Assembly (NCBI RefSeq): GCF_002087235.1
Contig: NZ_MUIO01000039.1
Location: 1 to 64,000, forward strand
Direction: 5' to 3'
From: Pseudomonas floridensis
Lineage (GTDB): Bacteria; Pseudomonadota; Gammaproteobacteria; Pseudomonadales; Pseudomonadaceae
DNA length: 64,000 bases
A program made the translations under genes and the position numbers. Below the pieces are notes generated by a model. It saw only the letters and a program-made list of their open reading frames with translations. It was not told the DNA's origin and made no database searches. Below are positions 35,621-45,121 of this stretch, piece by piece. Each line of letters opens with the position of its first letter. The first letter of the stretch is position 1.

Positions 35621-36472
35621 ATGAAACCACTTTTTTCCGCTAAAACCCTGACCGCGTTGTGCCTGGCCGGATGTACCACGCTGGCCGCCAACATGGCTCA
35701 GGCCGACGCCACGCTGGACAGGATCGAGCAGCGCCACGCCGTCAGCGTCGGGGTGATTCTCAGCGGTCCGCCGTTCGGCACTATCGACCCGAAAACCGGC
35801 GAGCACCAGGGTTACAACGTCGAACTGGCCAAGGGCATCGGTCAGGCACTCGGCGTCGAAGCCAAAACCGTTTCAGTGCTGGCGCCCAACCGCGTGCAGT
35901 TCCTGCAGCAGGGCAAGGTCGACATTCTGATCGCCAACATGCAGTTCACCGAGGAACGTGCCGAGATTCTCGATTACGTGCCCACACCGTATGAAGAAGT
36001 CGGTGGCGCAGCGTTGATTCGTAAAGGCGCGGGCATCACTCAGTGGGCTGATTTGAAGGGCAAACCGGTGTGTGTGTCTCAGGGCAGCAACTTCATCAAG
36101 CCGTTGCAGGAAACCTATGGTGCCGAGATCAAGGCGTTTCGCAGTCAGTCGGAGTCGCTGCTGTCCCTGCGAGGCAATGGTTGCGTGGCGGCGGTGCATG
36201 TCAGCCCGACCATGCACACGTTGTTAAGCGATGCCGAATGGTCCGGCTATGAGATTCCGCTGCCTGGGGATTTGATACCGTCGAACTCGGTGATCTGGAT
36301 TCGCAAGGGCGAGCACGACACCCAGGCCAGGCTGGATGCCATCGTTCGCGACTGGCACCGTAGTGGCTGGTTGATCGCCCTGGGCGAGCGCACCGGCATG
36401 GCGCCGTCCCAGACCTTGCGTGATCTGCACGAACAATACCGTAGCGCCGCGCCATTGGCGGCTCAGCCATGA
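35621..36472 (+). CDS. periplasmic amino-acid-binding protein (second copy)
   Basis: A 283-residue paralogue of the preceding protein, with matching blocks such as DATLDRIEQRHAVSVGVILS, NRVQFLQQGKVDILIANMQFT and LRGNGCVAAVH. The signal peptide ends near MAQA. AAGGA precedes the ATG. Two binding proteins feeding one ABC permease pair suggests two related ligands, for instance an oxidised and a reduced form or two stereoisomers. Its stop overlaps the next start (ATGA). Confidence 0.9.
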   Translation: MKPLFSAKTLTALCLAGCTTLAANMAQADATLDRIEQRHAVSVGVILSGPPFGTIDPKTGEHQGYNVELAKGIGQALGVEAKTVSVLAPNRVQFLQQGKVDILIANMQFTEERAEILDYVPTPYEEVGGAALIRKGAGITQWADLKGKPVCVSQGSNFIKPLQETYGAEIKAFRSQSESLLSLRGNGCVAAVHVSPTMHTLLSDAEWSGYEIPLPGDLIPSNSVIWIRKGEHDTQARLDAIVRDWHRSGWLIALGERTGMAPSQTLRDLHEQYRSAAPLAAQP

Positions 36473-37893
36473 GCCAAGGGTTGTTCGCCACATTGCAGAC
36501 GTTGCTCGGCGCCGGTCATGTGCAAAGCAGCGAAGAGGCCGCCCCGTATCTGACTGACAGACATGGCCGTTACGTCGGTCAGGTGATTGCCGCCGTGCAC
36601 CCGGCCACTACCGAAGAAGTCGCGGCGGTGGTTCGCGTCTGCGTGGCCAATGACACGCCGATCGTGGTGCAGGGCGGCAACACCGGTTTGATGGGCGGCG
36701 CAACCCCCGATGCCAGTGGCCGCGCCGTGCTGGTGCTGCTTGATCGCCTGAACCGGGTGCGTTGCGTGGACACCGATAACGACACCCTGACCGTCGAGGC
36801 CGGCTGCATTCTGCACACTGTGCAGGCTGTGGCGCGTGATGCCGGACGCCTGTTCCCTCTGAGTCTGGGTGCCGAAGGCAGTTGCACGATTGGCGGTAAC
36901 CTCGGCACCAACGCCGGAGGCACGGCGGTGCTGCGTTATGGCAATGCCCGTGAGCTGAGCCTGGGTTTGGAAGTGGTCACCGCTCAGGGTGACATCTGGA
37001 ATGGTCTGCGCGGGTTGCGCAAGGACAATACCGGCTACGACCTGCGCGACCTGTTTATCGGCAGCGAAGGCACCCTCGGCATCATCACTGCCGCAACCCT
37101 CAAACTGTTCCCGCTGCCCAAGGCTCAGGCCACTGCGCTGTTGGCCTTTGATTCTCTAGCCCAGGCCGTTAAATTTCTGTCCCATGCCCGAGCCGGTTTC
37201 GGCGCAAGCCTCACCGCGTTCGAATTGCTCAGCGCCGATTGCCTGGCGTTGCTGCGCGAGCAATTTCCTCACGGGCCCCAGCCTTTTCCCGGCGCTTCAC
37301 AACCGTGGTTCGCGCTGCTGGAGCTCTCTGACAACCACAGCGAACATCACGCTCGCGAAACCTTCGAAGCGGTGCTCGGCTCGGCTTTCGAGCTAGAGCT
37401 TCTGGCCGATGCGCTGATCGCCCAAAGCCTGCCCCAGAGCGAAGCACTGTGGCAATTGCGGGAAAATATGAGCGAGGCGCAGAAGCGCGCCGGGCGCAAC
37501 ATGAAGTACGACATCTCGGTGCCCATCTCCCAGATTGTGGCGTTCGTCGCGCATACCGATGCGCTGCTGCAAACGCACTTCCCGGGCGTGCGTCATTTCA
37601 CCTTCGGCCATTTGGGCGATGGCAACCTGCATTACAACGTCGCCCATTCGCTGGATTCCACCGTCGAGGCGCACATGGCCAACTACGCGGCACTCAGCCT
37701 GCTGGTTCATGACAGCGCGCACGCTCACGGCGGATCCATCAGCGCCGAACACGGCGTCGGTCAGCGCAAGGTCGGGCTGTTGCAACGCTACAAAAGCCCG
37801 GTAGAGCTCGATCTGATGCGGCGTATCAAGCATGCCCTGGACCCGAATAATCTGCTCAATCCGGGCAAAGTCGTGGAGGTACCCAATCCATGA
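36469..37893 (+). CDS. FAD-linked D-2-hydroxyacid dehydrogenase-like oxidoreductase
   Basis: A 474-residue flavoprotein of the GlcD/D-lactate/D-2-hydroxyglutarate dehydrogenase family. The FAD_binding_4 domain shows VVQGGNTGLMGGATPD and GAEGSCTIGGNLGTNAGG. The FAD-oxidase C domain shows FGHLGDGNLHYNV and the C-terminal SAEHGVGQRKV with KHALDPNNLLNPGK. By family it oxidises a 2-hydroxyacid to the 2-oxoacid. In this operon a sulfur-bearing hydroxyacid such as mercaptolactate is a reasonable guess. It overlaps both neighbours by 4 bp. Confidence 0.88.
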   Translation: MSQGLFATLQTLLGAGHVQSSEEAAPYLTDRHGRYVGQVIAAVHPATTEEVAAVVRVCVANDTPIVVQGGNTGLMGGATPDASGRAVLVLLDRLNRVRCVDTDNDTLTVEAGCILHTVQAVARDAGRLFPLSLGAEGSCTIGGNLGTNAGGTAVLRYGNARELSLGLEVVTAQGDIWNGLRGLRKDNTGYDLRDLFIGSEGTLGIITAATLKLFPLPKAQATALLAFDSLAQAVKFLSHARAGFGASLTAFELLSADCLALLREQFPHGPQPFPGASQPWFALLELSDNHSEHHARETFEAVLGSAFELELLADALIAQSLPQSEALWQLRENMSEAQKRAGRNMKYDISVPISQIVAFVAHTDALLQTHFPGVRHFTFGHLGDGNLHYNVAHSLDSTVEAHMANYAALSLLVHDSAHAHGGSISAEHGVGQRKVGLLQRYKSPVELDLMRRIKHALDPNNLLNPGKVVEVPNP

Positions 37894-39101
37894 GTCTTCT
37901 TCTGTCCAGACGTGTGCAGAGGGTGTCGCTCTCCGCCAACGCCGCCGCCAGATCCCACGCCACAGCGTTGCGAGAAGCCGGTCTCGACATTCTCGACCTG
38001 ACAACGGGTGAACCGGATTTCGACACTCCGGAACACATTAAACGAGCGGCTTGCGCTGCCATCTCCGCCGGTGCGACCAAGTACACGCCAACGCACGGTG
38101 TGAAGGCATTACGGCGTGCAATACAGCGCAAGCTTCAGCGCGAGAATCGGCTGGATTATCCGCTCGACGCCATCGTGATCGCCAATGGCGCCAAGCAGAT
38201 CATATTCAACGCCTTCGCTGCGACGCTGAACCATGGGGACGAAGTATTGGTGCCGACCCCATATTGGCCCTCGTTTCCAGACAGCGTGCGCTTCAACGAC
38301 GGCGAGCCGGTGTTCATCGAATGCGGGTTGGCTCAAGGCTGCAAGCTCACGCCCGGGCAGTTGGAGCAATACATCGGCGAGCGTACCCGTTGGCTGATTC
38401 TTAACGGGCCCGGCAACCCGAGTGGCGCCGTCTACAGCACTGCAGAACTGCAGGCGCTGGCCGAGGTTCTGCGTCGGCATCCGCGGGTGTTGATTCTGCT
38501 GGATGAGCTTTACGAACATATTCGCTTTGACGGCCAACCACCGCAGAGTCTGCTCAATGTCGCGCCGGATTTGCAGCCGCGCTGCCTGCTGGTAGGCGGG
38601 GTGTCCAAGACTTACGCCATGACCGGTTGGCGCATAGGCTTCGGCGCCGGGCCGCAGGCGCTCACCCGCGCGATGGCAGTGGTGCAATCGCAATCGACTT
38701 CCGGTGCATCCTCGGTGGGGCAGGCCGCCGCGTTGGCAGCGTTCGACGGCGGACTGGATTTTCTGCCGGCTCAGGTCTCGGCCTATCGGCAGCGTCGGGA
38801 TTTGCTTGTTAGCGCGTTGCGTGCTGTACATGGTCTCGACGTACTGGAACCTCAGGGCGGTTTCTTCGTTTTTGTGCGCTGCGATGGTTTAGTGGGCAAT
38901 TATCGTCCGGACGGTGAGCGCCTGCAAACCGATGCCGATGTCGTCGCCTACTTGCTGGAGAACGGCGTGGCCGGTGTTGCCGGCAGCGCCTACGGCCTGT
39001 CCCCGTGGTTTCGCCTGTCCATTGCCACCGCAACCGACAGCGTTGTCGAAGCCGGACGCCGTATCGCCCATGCCTGTAGCCAGTTGCGGGGCCAAGCATG
39101 A
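37890..39101 (+). CDS. class I/II PLP aminotransferase
   Basis: A 403-residue fold-type I aminotransferase of the aspartate/aromatic aminotransferase subgroup. DLTTGEPDFDTPEHI, YTPTHGVKALR, NGPGNPSGAVY, LDELYEHIRF and the PLP lysine K240 in GGVSKTYAMTGWRIG are all present. It would convert an amino acid to the 2-oxoacid; for cysteine this would give 3-mercaptopyruvate, a rhodanese-family substrate. It is translationally coupled to the flavoprotein and the first permease by 4-bp overlaps. Confidence 0.9.
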   Translation: MSLLLSRRVQRVSLSANAAARSHATALREAGLDILDLTTGEPDFDTPEHIKRAACAAISAGATKYTPTHGVKALRRAIQRKLQRENRLDYPLDAIVIANGAKQIIFNAFAATLNHGDEVLVPTPYWPSFPDSVRFNDGEPVFIECGLAQGCKLTPGQLEQYIGERTRWLILNGPGNPSGAVYSTAELQALAEVLRRHPRVLILLDELYEHIRFDGQPPQSLLNVAPDLQPRCLLVGGVSKTYAMTGWRIGFGAGPQALTRAMAVVQSQSTSGASSVGQAAALAAFDGGLDFLPAQVSAYRQRRDLLVSALRAVHGLDVLEPQGGFFVFVRCDGLVGNYRPDGERLQTDADVVAYLLENGVAGVAGSAYGLSPWFRLSIATATDSVVEAGRRIAHACSQLRGQA

Positions 39102-39832
39102 GTCATCTATTGGAGCTGTTCATCCACGGGACCGCCGGGTTGGGTCTCAACTACAACTTCTTGCTGGACGCCTACCAGCGCGGCAGTCTGGTGCAAGGTG
39201 CGCTGACCACCTTGCTGCTGTGTCTGTTCACCATCGTGGGCAGTTTGCTGGCAGGGGTCGGGTTGGCGGCGATGTTGACCTCGAACAAAGCGTGGCTGGC
39301 CAAACCGGCCCGTGTGTTTATCGAAGTCACCCGCAACACGCCGACGCTGGTGCAACTGTATTGCGCATTCCTGGTGCTGAACATGCTGCTGACCCAGGCC
39401 GTCGGCACGGCCAACCCGCTGACGCCGTTTGCCTGGGTGGTGATCGTGATTTCGCTGCACAAGGGCGCATTTCACGCTGAAGCACTGCGTGCTGGCATTG
39501 AAGCGGTGCCGTCGGTGACGCTGGAGGCGGCCAGTTCCCTGGCGTTCAGCAGTCGCCAGTTGCTCTGGAACGTGCAACTGCCCTTGGGGTTGCGCTTTGC
39601 TTTGCCGTCGCTGATCAACAACCTGATCGATCTGGTGAAAATGACCGCCGTGGCCTCGGCAATTGCTGTGGGCGACATCACTTACGCGGCAATCATGATC
39701 TGGACCCAGAGCGATAATGTGCTGGAGCTGATGATGCTGATTCTGAGCTTTTTTGGTCTGCTGAGTTTTATCGTCAATTGTGCGGGGCGCCTGCTTGAAG
39801 CGCGCCTGAGGATGCCTGGCTATGGCCATTGA
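39098..39832 (+). CDS. amino acid ABC transporter permease (first)
   Basis: A 244-residue HisM-type inner-membrane permease with about five membrane helices. It has the GALTTLLLCLFTIVGSLLAG start of the BPD_transp_1 domain and the EAA-like loop EALRAGIEAVPSVTLEAASSLAF that contacts the ATPase. It overlaps the aminotransferase by 4 bp and the second permease by 11 bp; the two should form a heterodimer. Confidence 0.92.
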   Translation: MSHLLELFIHGTAGLGLNYNFLLDAYQRGSLVQGALTTLLLCLFTIVGSLLAGVGLAAMLTSNKAWLAKPARVFIEVTRNTPTLVQLYCAFLVLNMLLTQAVGTANPLTPFAWVVIVISLHKGAFHAEALRAGIEAVPSVTLEAASSLAFSSRQLLWNVQLPLGLRFALPSLINNLIDLVKMTAVASAIAVGDITYAAIMIWTQSDNVLELMMLILSFFGLLSFIVNCAGRLLEARLRMPGYGH

Positions 39833-40610
39833 ATCGTCGATCAATGCGCCACTGGCCTGGCCGCGCCGACATGTTGGCAAGTTGTTGCTCCTGGCTGGCG
39901 CTGCGCTCTATGTACTGTGTTTCGCCCCACAAAGTCCGGTATTCAATGCCTTGCTGCAATGGTCACCGGCCCTCGCCGCCGGTTTTGGCCAGAACATTTT
40001 GATCAGCCTGGTGGCGATCGGTCTGGGGTCGTTGCTGGGGTTGCTGGTGGGCGCATTGGCGGTGTCGCCGCTGCGACTTCTGCGCGTGCCGGCGCAGGTC
40101 TGGGTGCAGATTTTCCGCAATGCGCCATGGCTGGTGCTGATCTACTTCACCACCTACGTGTTTCCGTTCGAGATCAAGCTGGGCAACACCTACGTCGCGT
40201 TCCCGGACTGGGTGAAAGTGACCCTCGGCCTGGCGTTGCCTGCGAGCGCCAATGTGGCGGAAATCTTCCGTGGCGCCATCGGCTCGATCCCCGGCACCCA
40301 ATGGGAAGCCGCGCGCTCCCTGGCCTTCACTCGTGGGCAGATTTTCCGCTCGATCATCCTGCCGCAGTGCTTCAAACGGATGTTGCCGCCATGGATGAAC
40401 CTCTACGCGGTGATCACCATGGGCACTGCGCTGGCCTCGCTGGTTGGCGTGCATGACGTGATCGACACCGCGCAGATTGCCAGCAACACCGTAAACATGA
40501 CGGGCTTCACGGTGGTGATTTACCTGAGCCTGCTGGTGCTGTTCTTTGCCTACTGCTACCCGATTTCCCGACTGACCCAATACCTGGAGCGACGTTATGC
40601 CTTCTATTGA
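39822..40610 (+). CDS. amino acid ABC transporter permease (second)
   Basis: A 262-residue permease with an N-terminal extra helix and the core GFGQNILISLVAIGLGSLLG. QIFRNAPWLVLIYFTTYVFP is followed by the EAA loop EIFRGAIGSIPGTQWEAARSLAF. It partners the preceding permease. It overlaps it by 11 bp and the ATPase gene by 14 bp, so all three are made together. Confidence 0.92.
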   Translation: MAIESSINAPLAWPRRHVGKLLLLAGAALYVLCFAPQSPVFNALLQWSPALAAGFGQNILISLVAIGLGSLLGLLVGALAVSPLRLLRVPAQVWVQIFRNAPWLVLIYFTTYVFPFEIKLGNTYVAFPDWVKVTLGLALPASANVAEIFRGAIGSIPGTQWEAARSLAFTRGQIFRSIILPQCFKRMLPPWMNLYAVITMGTALASLVGVHDVIDTAQIASNTVNMTGFTVVIYLSLLVLFFAYCYPISRLTQYLERRYAFY

Positions 40611-41433
40611 AACCGTCGCCGAGCCCTTGGTCAGCCTGCGCGATGTGCACCTTTCGTTTGGATCCAGCACAGTGCTCAACGGCATCGACCTGGATGTTTA
40701 CCGCGGTCAGGCGGTGTCGATCATCGGCCCGTCCGGCTCCGGCAAATCGACCATCCTTCGCTGCATCACCGGTCTTTTGCAGCCTCAACGCGGCAGCATC
40801 CGCATTGGCAGCACGCACGTGGATTCCTTGCTCAGGGAAGCGCAGCGCATTGAATTGCGCAAACGAGTGGGATTTGTGTTCCAGCAATACAATTTGTTCC
40901 CGCATCTGTCAGTGCTGGAAAACCTGGTGATCGCGCCATGCAAAGTATTGGGACGCAGCCGAACCGATGCTGAGCAGGACGCCCGAACGCTGCTGGCCAA
41001 AGTGCGTATGGAGCACAAGGCTGACGCTTACCCGGGGCAATTGTCCGGCGGGCAGCAGCAGCGCGTGGCGATTGCCCGTGCCCTGGCCATGCGCCCGGAA
41101 CTGATTCTGTTCGATGAAGTGACTTCCGCCCTCGATCCGGAAACCGTCGGCGAGGTGCTGACAGTGATTCGCGAACTGACCGAAGAGGGCATGACCTGCG
41201 TGCTGGTTACCCACGAAATGCGCTTTGCCGAAGAAATCAGCGACATCGTCTATTTCACCGAAAACGGCGTGATCGTCGAGCACGGCAGCGCCGCGCAGAT
41301 TTTTCAACACCCGGGCAGCGAGCGGACCCAAGCATTCTTGCGTCATGCCTTGGGCGATCCGGCGCGCCGCCCGATCAACGCGAATGATCCTTACCTGTTG
41401 ACCAACCTGAGCCGCTACAGCCTGTCCGTGTGA
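40597..41433 (+). CDS. amino acid ABC transporter ATP-binding protein
   Basis: A 278-residue GlnQ/HisP-type ATPase. Walker A is GPSGSGKST, the Q loop is in [11 protein letters not shown], the signature is [16 protein letters not shown], Walker B is [13 protein letters not shown] and the switch His is in VTHEM. It energises uptake with the two permeases and two binding proteins encoded upstream. The C-terminal ~25 residues ([14 protein letters not shown]) extend slightly beyond the usual end. Confidence 0.94.
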   Translation: MPSIETVAEPLVSLRDVHLSFGSSTVLNGIDLDVYRGQAVSIIGPSGSGKSTILRCITGLLQPQRGSIRIGSTHVDSLLREAQRIELRKRVGFVFQQYNLFPHLSVLENLVIAPCKVLGRSRTDAEQDARTLLAKVRMEHKADAYPGQLSGGQQQRVAIARALAMRPELILFDEVTSALDPETVGEVLTVIRELTEEGMTCVLVTHEMRFAEEISDIVYFTENGVIVEHGSAAQIFQHPGSERTQAFLRHALGDPARRPINANDPYLLTNLSRYSLSV

Positions 41434-41448
41434 CCGAGGAAGCAATTC

Positions 41449-42045
41449 ATGAGTACCGATAACCGTGCCGTCGTCATTGAGGATTTCCTGAGGAAAATCC
41501 GCGTTATCAATCAACGCGGCGTTGACCGCGCCGCACTGGCTGAAATCGTTGCCTTGCTCGAAAGCCTGGCCGAGCGACGCGATCTGTTCAATTTCGACGC
41601 GTTCCCCGCGCCCGTGCCGGGGCAGGGCAGTACCGCCTTCCGCTATCGGCTCAATGACGACGGCGACACGCCGACGCTTTACCTGAACTCGTTGCTGCCG
41701 GGTAAAAGCACGCTGCCGCACAACCACGAAACCTGGGCAATCATCAGCGCTGTGGAAGGCCAGGAAATCAACTACGTCTATGGTCGCAACGACGAAGGTC
41801 GCGAGCCGGGATTCACCACCTTGCACCTGGAAAAGGAAGTGGTTGTGCAGCCTGGGACTTCGATCTCGTTCCTTGGCGAGGATCTACACGGCATTCGTGT
41901 CGAGGGCGAGTCTGCGACCCTGCATTTTCATCTCTACGGTTTGCCCCTGGAATCCCTGAACGGCCGTTACGGTGTCGACGAAGAGGGGCGAATTCTCAAT
42001 TACAACGCCTCGCAAATGGCCCCTTCAATCAAGGCCTATGCCTGA
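41449..42045 (+). CDS. cysteine dioxygenase-like thiol dioxygenase (cupin)
   Basis: A 198-residue cupin of the cysteine dioxygenase type. The three-histidine iron site is readable as H91 and H93 in LPHNHETWAI and H147 in FLGEDLHGI, with a conserved RYRL arginine segment near residue 65. Such enzymes add O2 to a thiol to give a sulfinate (cysteine, 3-mercaptopropionate or mercaptosuccinate). The substrate is unknown here. Its place between the ABC transporter and a rhodanese/lyase fusion supports a thiol product of the operon as substrate. Confidence 0.85.
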   Translation: MSTDNRAVVIEDFLRKIRVINQRGVDRAALAEIVALLESLAERRDLFNFDAFPAPVPGQGSTAFRYRLNDDGDTPTLYLNSLLPGKSTLPHNHETWAIISAVEGQEINYVYGRNDEGREPGFTTLHLEKEVVVQPGTSISFLGEDLHGIRVEGESATLHFHLYGLPLESLNGRYGVDEEGRILNYNASQMAPSIKAYA

Positions 42046-42158
42046 TCGATCGCACACACTGAACGTTATCCATGCAGGTGAGCGGGAACAGGCGAGGCAT
42101 GCCAATGAGCGCTCCCCTGCCTTTCAACACATTTTTTTACTTTTCATGCGGGACTTCC

Positions 42159-44897
42159 ATGAGCCAGAACGTAGCGCCAGGGCAACTGCAACAGTGGCTG
42201 TTCGATGGGCAGGAGATTGCACTGTTTGACGTGCGTGAGCACGGTCAATACGGCGAAGCGCATCTGTTTTTCGGGGTGAACCTGCCGTATAGCCGTCTGG
42301 AGCTGGAGGCCCGGCGTCTGGCGCCTAATTTGCGTGTGCGCATGGTGATCTATGACCAGGATGGCGCCGGGGTTGCGGCGCGTGCCGCTCAACGTTTACA
42401 GGTGTTGGGCTATGGGGGCGTGCATATTCTGGAGGGCGGTGCCGATGGCTGGCGGGCGGCCGGTTTTCAATTGTTTGCCGGCGTGCACGTGCCGTCCAAG
42501 GCGTTTGGCGAGCGGGTTGAGGCGCTCAGCCATACGCCGCATGTCACTGCTGGCGAGCTGGCAGCGTGGCAAGCCCGGGGTGAACCGTTGGTGGTGCTCG
42601 ATGGTCGGCCGTTCGATGAATACCGCAAGATGACCATTCCCGGCTCGGTGTGCTGTCCGAACGGCGAACTGGGCTATCGCGTGCACGATCTGGTGCCGGA
42701 CGCCAGCACGCCGATTGTGGTCAATTGCGCCGGTCGAACGCGCAGCATCATTGGTGCGCAGACCCTGATCGATCTGGGTGTAAAGAACCCGGTCTACGCG
42801 CTTGAAAACGGCACGCAGGGCTGGTATCTGGAAGATTTGCAGCTCGAGCATGGCAGCACTCGGCGTTATGTCGATGAGGTGTCGTCCGGGGCTTTGCCGG
42901 CTCAGCGGTTGGCCGCCGGGCAACTGGCGGACAAGGCTGGCGTGAAAACGGTCGCGGCGGCGCAAGTGACGCAGTGGGCGCGGGAGGCTGATCGCAGCCT
43001 GTTTCTGTGCGACGTACGCACCGCCGAAGAGTTTGCCGCTGGCAGTCTGCCGGGCGCGCAACACACGCCGGGCGGGCAGTTGGTTCAAGCGACGGATCTC
43101 TACATAGGTGTGCGTCAGGCCCGATTGGTGTTGATGGACAGCGATGGGGTGCGCGCGCCGATCGTGGCCAGTTGGCTGCGGCAGTCGGGGCATGAGGCGT
43201 ATGTGCTTGAAGGCGGCACGGATAGCGCACTGGCGTTGCCGGTGCCCGACGCAGTCAGTGTTGAAGCGCTCCCGTCGATCACGGCGCAGGCGCTGGCCGA
43301 TGCGCTTAAAGACGACGCCGTCGTGCTGATCGATCTGCGTCCGAGCATGACTTACCGCAAAGGGCACATCGCCGGTGCGCGCTGGTCTATCCGCTCACTG
43401 CTGGCGGCTCAGGTGGCAGGGGAATCGCGGCCATTGGTCCTGCTGGCGGATGATCCACGGTTGGCAGCATTCGCAGCGCTGGAATTGCCCGAGCATCAGC
43501 GCAAACAGACCCGGTTGCTGGACCGTGGCGGGGGCGCGGCAGGTCTCGCGCTGCAGGGAGGCGGTGGCACACTGCCGGATGAGCAGTGCATCGATTTCCT
43601 GTTTTTCACCCACGACCGTCACTCCGGCAACAAAGACGCAGCGCGGCAGTACCTGGCCTGGGAGATCGGTTTACTGGCACAACTGAGCGAAGATGAGATC
43701 GCCACATTCAAGCCGCTGAGCACTCAGAATGACCGCGTTCGCACCCGGCTGATCCACTGCGCTCGTCCTGAAAAAGGCAGCGGTGCACGCGGCGTCAACG
43801 TTGCGGTTACGCGGTTGAGCACGGTTCTGTTCGACAACCTCGCGCAGATGCAGGATGCCCGTGCCCGGCGTGACCACGAGCGTGTACTGAGCTATGGCGC
43901 ACGTGGTAATCCGACGGCGTTCGCCCTGGAGGATCTGGTGACCGAACTCGAAGGTGGCTACCGCACGCGCCTGTTCGGCACCGGCCTGGCGGCGGTGGCG
44001 CAAACCTTTCTGGCCTACCTGCGCCCCGGCGATCATGTGCTGATCACCGACGCGGTGTACTTGCCTGTGCGACGCCTCGCCCGTGAGTTTCTTCAGTCGT
44101 TCGGCATTGAAGTCAGCTACTTCGCGCCGGACGGCAGCGACCTGTCAGCGCTGCTGCAAGCCAACACCAAAATGGTCTATACCGAAGTGCCCGGCTCACT
44201 GCTTTATGAGCTCTGTGACCTGCCGGCTATCGCCGCCCTGTGCAAGTCGCGAGGCATTTTGCTGGCGGTGGACAATTCTTGGGGTTCCGGCTACTTGTAC
44301 CGGCCGCTGACCTTGGGCGCGGATATCTCGATCATGGCGCTGACCAAATACCTGAGCGGCCATAGCGATGTAGTCATGGGCAGCGTTTGTACTCATCAGG
44401 ATGTCTGGTCACCGCTGGCGGCCATGGGTGACAGCTTCGGCAACGTCGTCAGTCCCGACGACGCCTACCTCGTGCTACGCGGCGCCCGAACCCTGGCCAC
44501 CCGCCTGGATGCACACCAACGCCATGCGCTGGAAATCGCCTGTTGGCTCCAGACTCAACGTCAGGTGAAACGAGTGTTCCATCCCGCATTGGTGGATCAT
44601 CCCGGTCACACGCTTTGGCAACGTGACTTCAAAGGCAGCAACGGGCTGCTCTCGTTCGAACTGCGTGACATGGACGCGGGTAACCTGGCGCGCTTCATCG
44701 ATGCGCTTGAGGTGTTCGGCCTGGGCGCATCCTGGGGCGGGTATGAAAGCTTGATCACCGTTGCGGATCTCAAAGACCGCAAAAGCCCGACGGATCGCTC
44801 ATTGAATCCGGTGCTGCGCTTGCACATCGGTCTGGAGGACGTCGCTGCGTTGATCGAAGACTTGCAGCGCGGTTTCAGGGCTTTGGCGCTGGGCTGA
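42159..44897 (+). CDS. four rhodanese-like domains fused to a cystathionine beta-lyase-like PLP domain
   Basis: A 912-residue cytoplasmic protein from ATG 42159 (GGGA upstream); a frame extension to 42072 adds an unlikely N-terminus. Four rhodanese-like domains occupy about residues 1-107, 108-235, 236-360 and 361-470. Only the second keeps an active-site Cys (C190 in NCAGRTRS); the others have Asp or no Cys in the loop (YDQDGAG, DSDGVRA, ADDPRLA). Residues ~500-912 are a Cys/Met-metabolism PLP enzyme (TRLIHCARPEKG, STVLFDN, PLP lysine K730 in LTKYLSGHSD). A beta-lyase acting on a disulfide amino acid would release a persulfide that C190 could accept. It is last in the operon. Confidence 0.85.
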   Translation: MSQNVAPGQLQQWLFDGQEIALFDVREHGQYGEAHLFFGVNLPYSRLELEARRLAPNLRVRMVIYDQDGAGVAARAAQRLQVLGYGGVHILEGGADGWRAAGFQLFAGVHVPSKAFGERVEALSHTPHVTAGELAAWQARGEPLVVLDGRPFDEYRKMTIPGSVCCPNGELGYRVHDLVPDASTPIVVNCAGRTRSIIGAQTLIDLGVKNPVYALENGTQGWYLEDLQLEHGSTRRYVDEVSSGALPAQRLAAGQLADKAGVKTVAAAQVTQWAREADRSLFLCDVRTAEEFAAGSLPGAQHTPGGQLVQATDLYIGVRQARLVLMDSDGVRAPIVASWLRQSGHEAYVLEGGTDSALALPVPDAVSVEALPSITAQALADALKDDAVVLIDLRPSMTYRKGHIAGARWSIRSLLAAQVAGESRPLVLLADDPRLAAFAALELPEHQRKQTRLLDRGGGAAGLALQGGGGTLPDEQCIDFLFFTHDRHSGNKDAARQYLAWEIGLLAQLSEDEIATFKPLSTQNDRVRTRLIHCARPEKGSGARGVNVAVTRLSTVLFDNLAQMQDARARRDHERVLSYGARGNPTAFALEDLVTELEGGYRTRLFGTGLAAVAQTFLAYLRPGDHVLITDAVYLPVRRLAREFLQSFGIEVSYFAPDGSDLSALLQANTKMVYTEVPGSLLYELCDLPAIAALCKSRGILLAVDNSWGSGYLYRPLTLGADISIMALTKYLSGHSDVVMGSVCTHQDVWSPLAAMGDSFGNVVSPDDAYLVLRGARTLATRLDAHQRHALEIACWLQTQRQVKRVFHPALVDHPGHTLWQRDFKGSNGLLSFELRDMDAGNLARFIDALEVFGLGASWGGYESLITVADLKDRKSPTDRSLNPVLRLHIGLEDVAALIEDLQRGFRALALG

Positions 44898-45121
44898 AGG
44901 GGAGGCGTGAGTGCTCAGCATGTGAGTGGGTGAGCACGTTTTTCGCGTCCGCTGGAGATTTTTTTGGGTGCTTAAAACATGCATGCAAAGAACTACAACC
45001 GGTTCCTGAGTCCATGACAGGCGCGTGCAAAGATCTGCAGTGTGTACTGGCTGATCAGTCACGAGAGGCGACAGCGTTGAAGTGCTTAAATTACACAATG
45101 GCTGAGTGGCGAAGAAATAGA

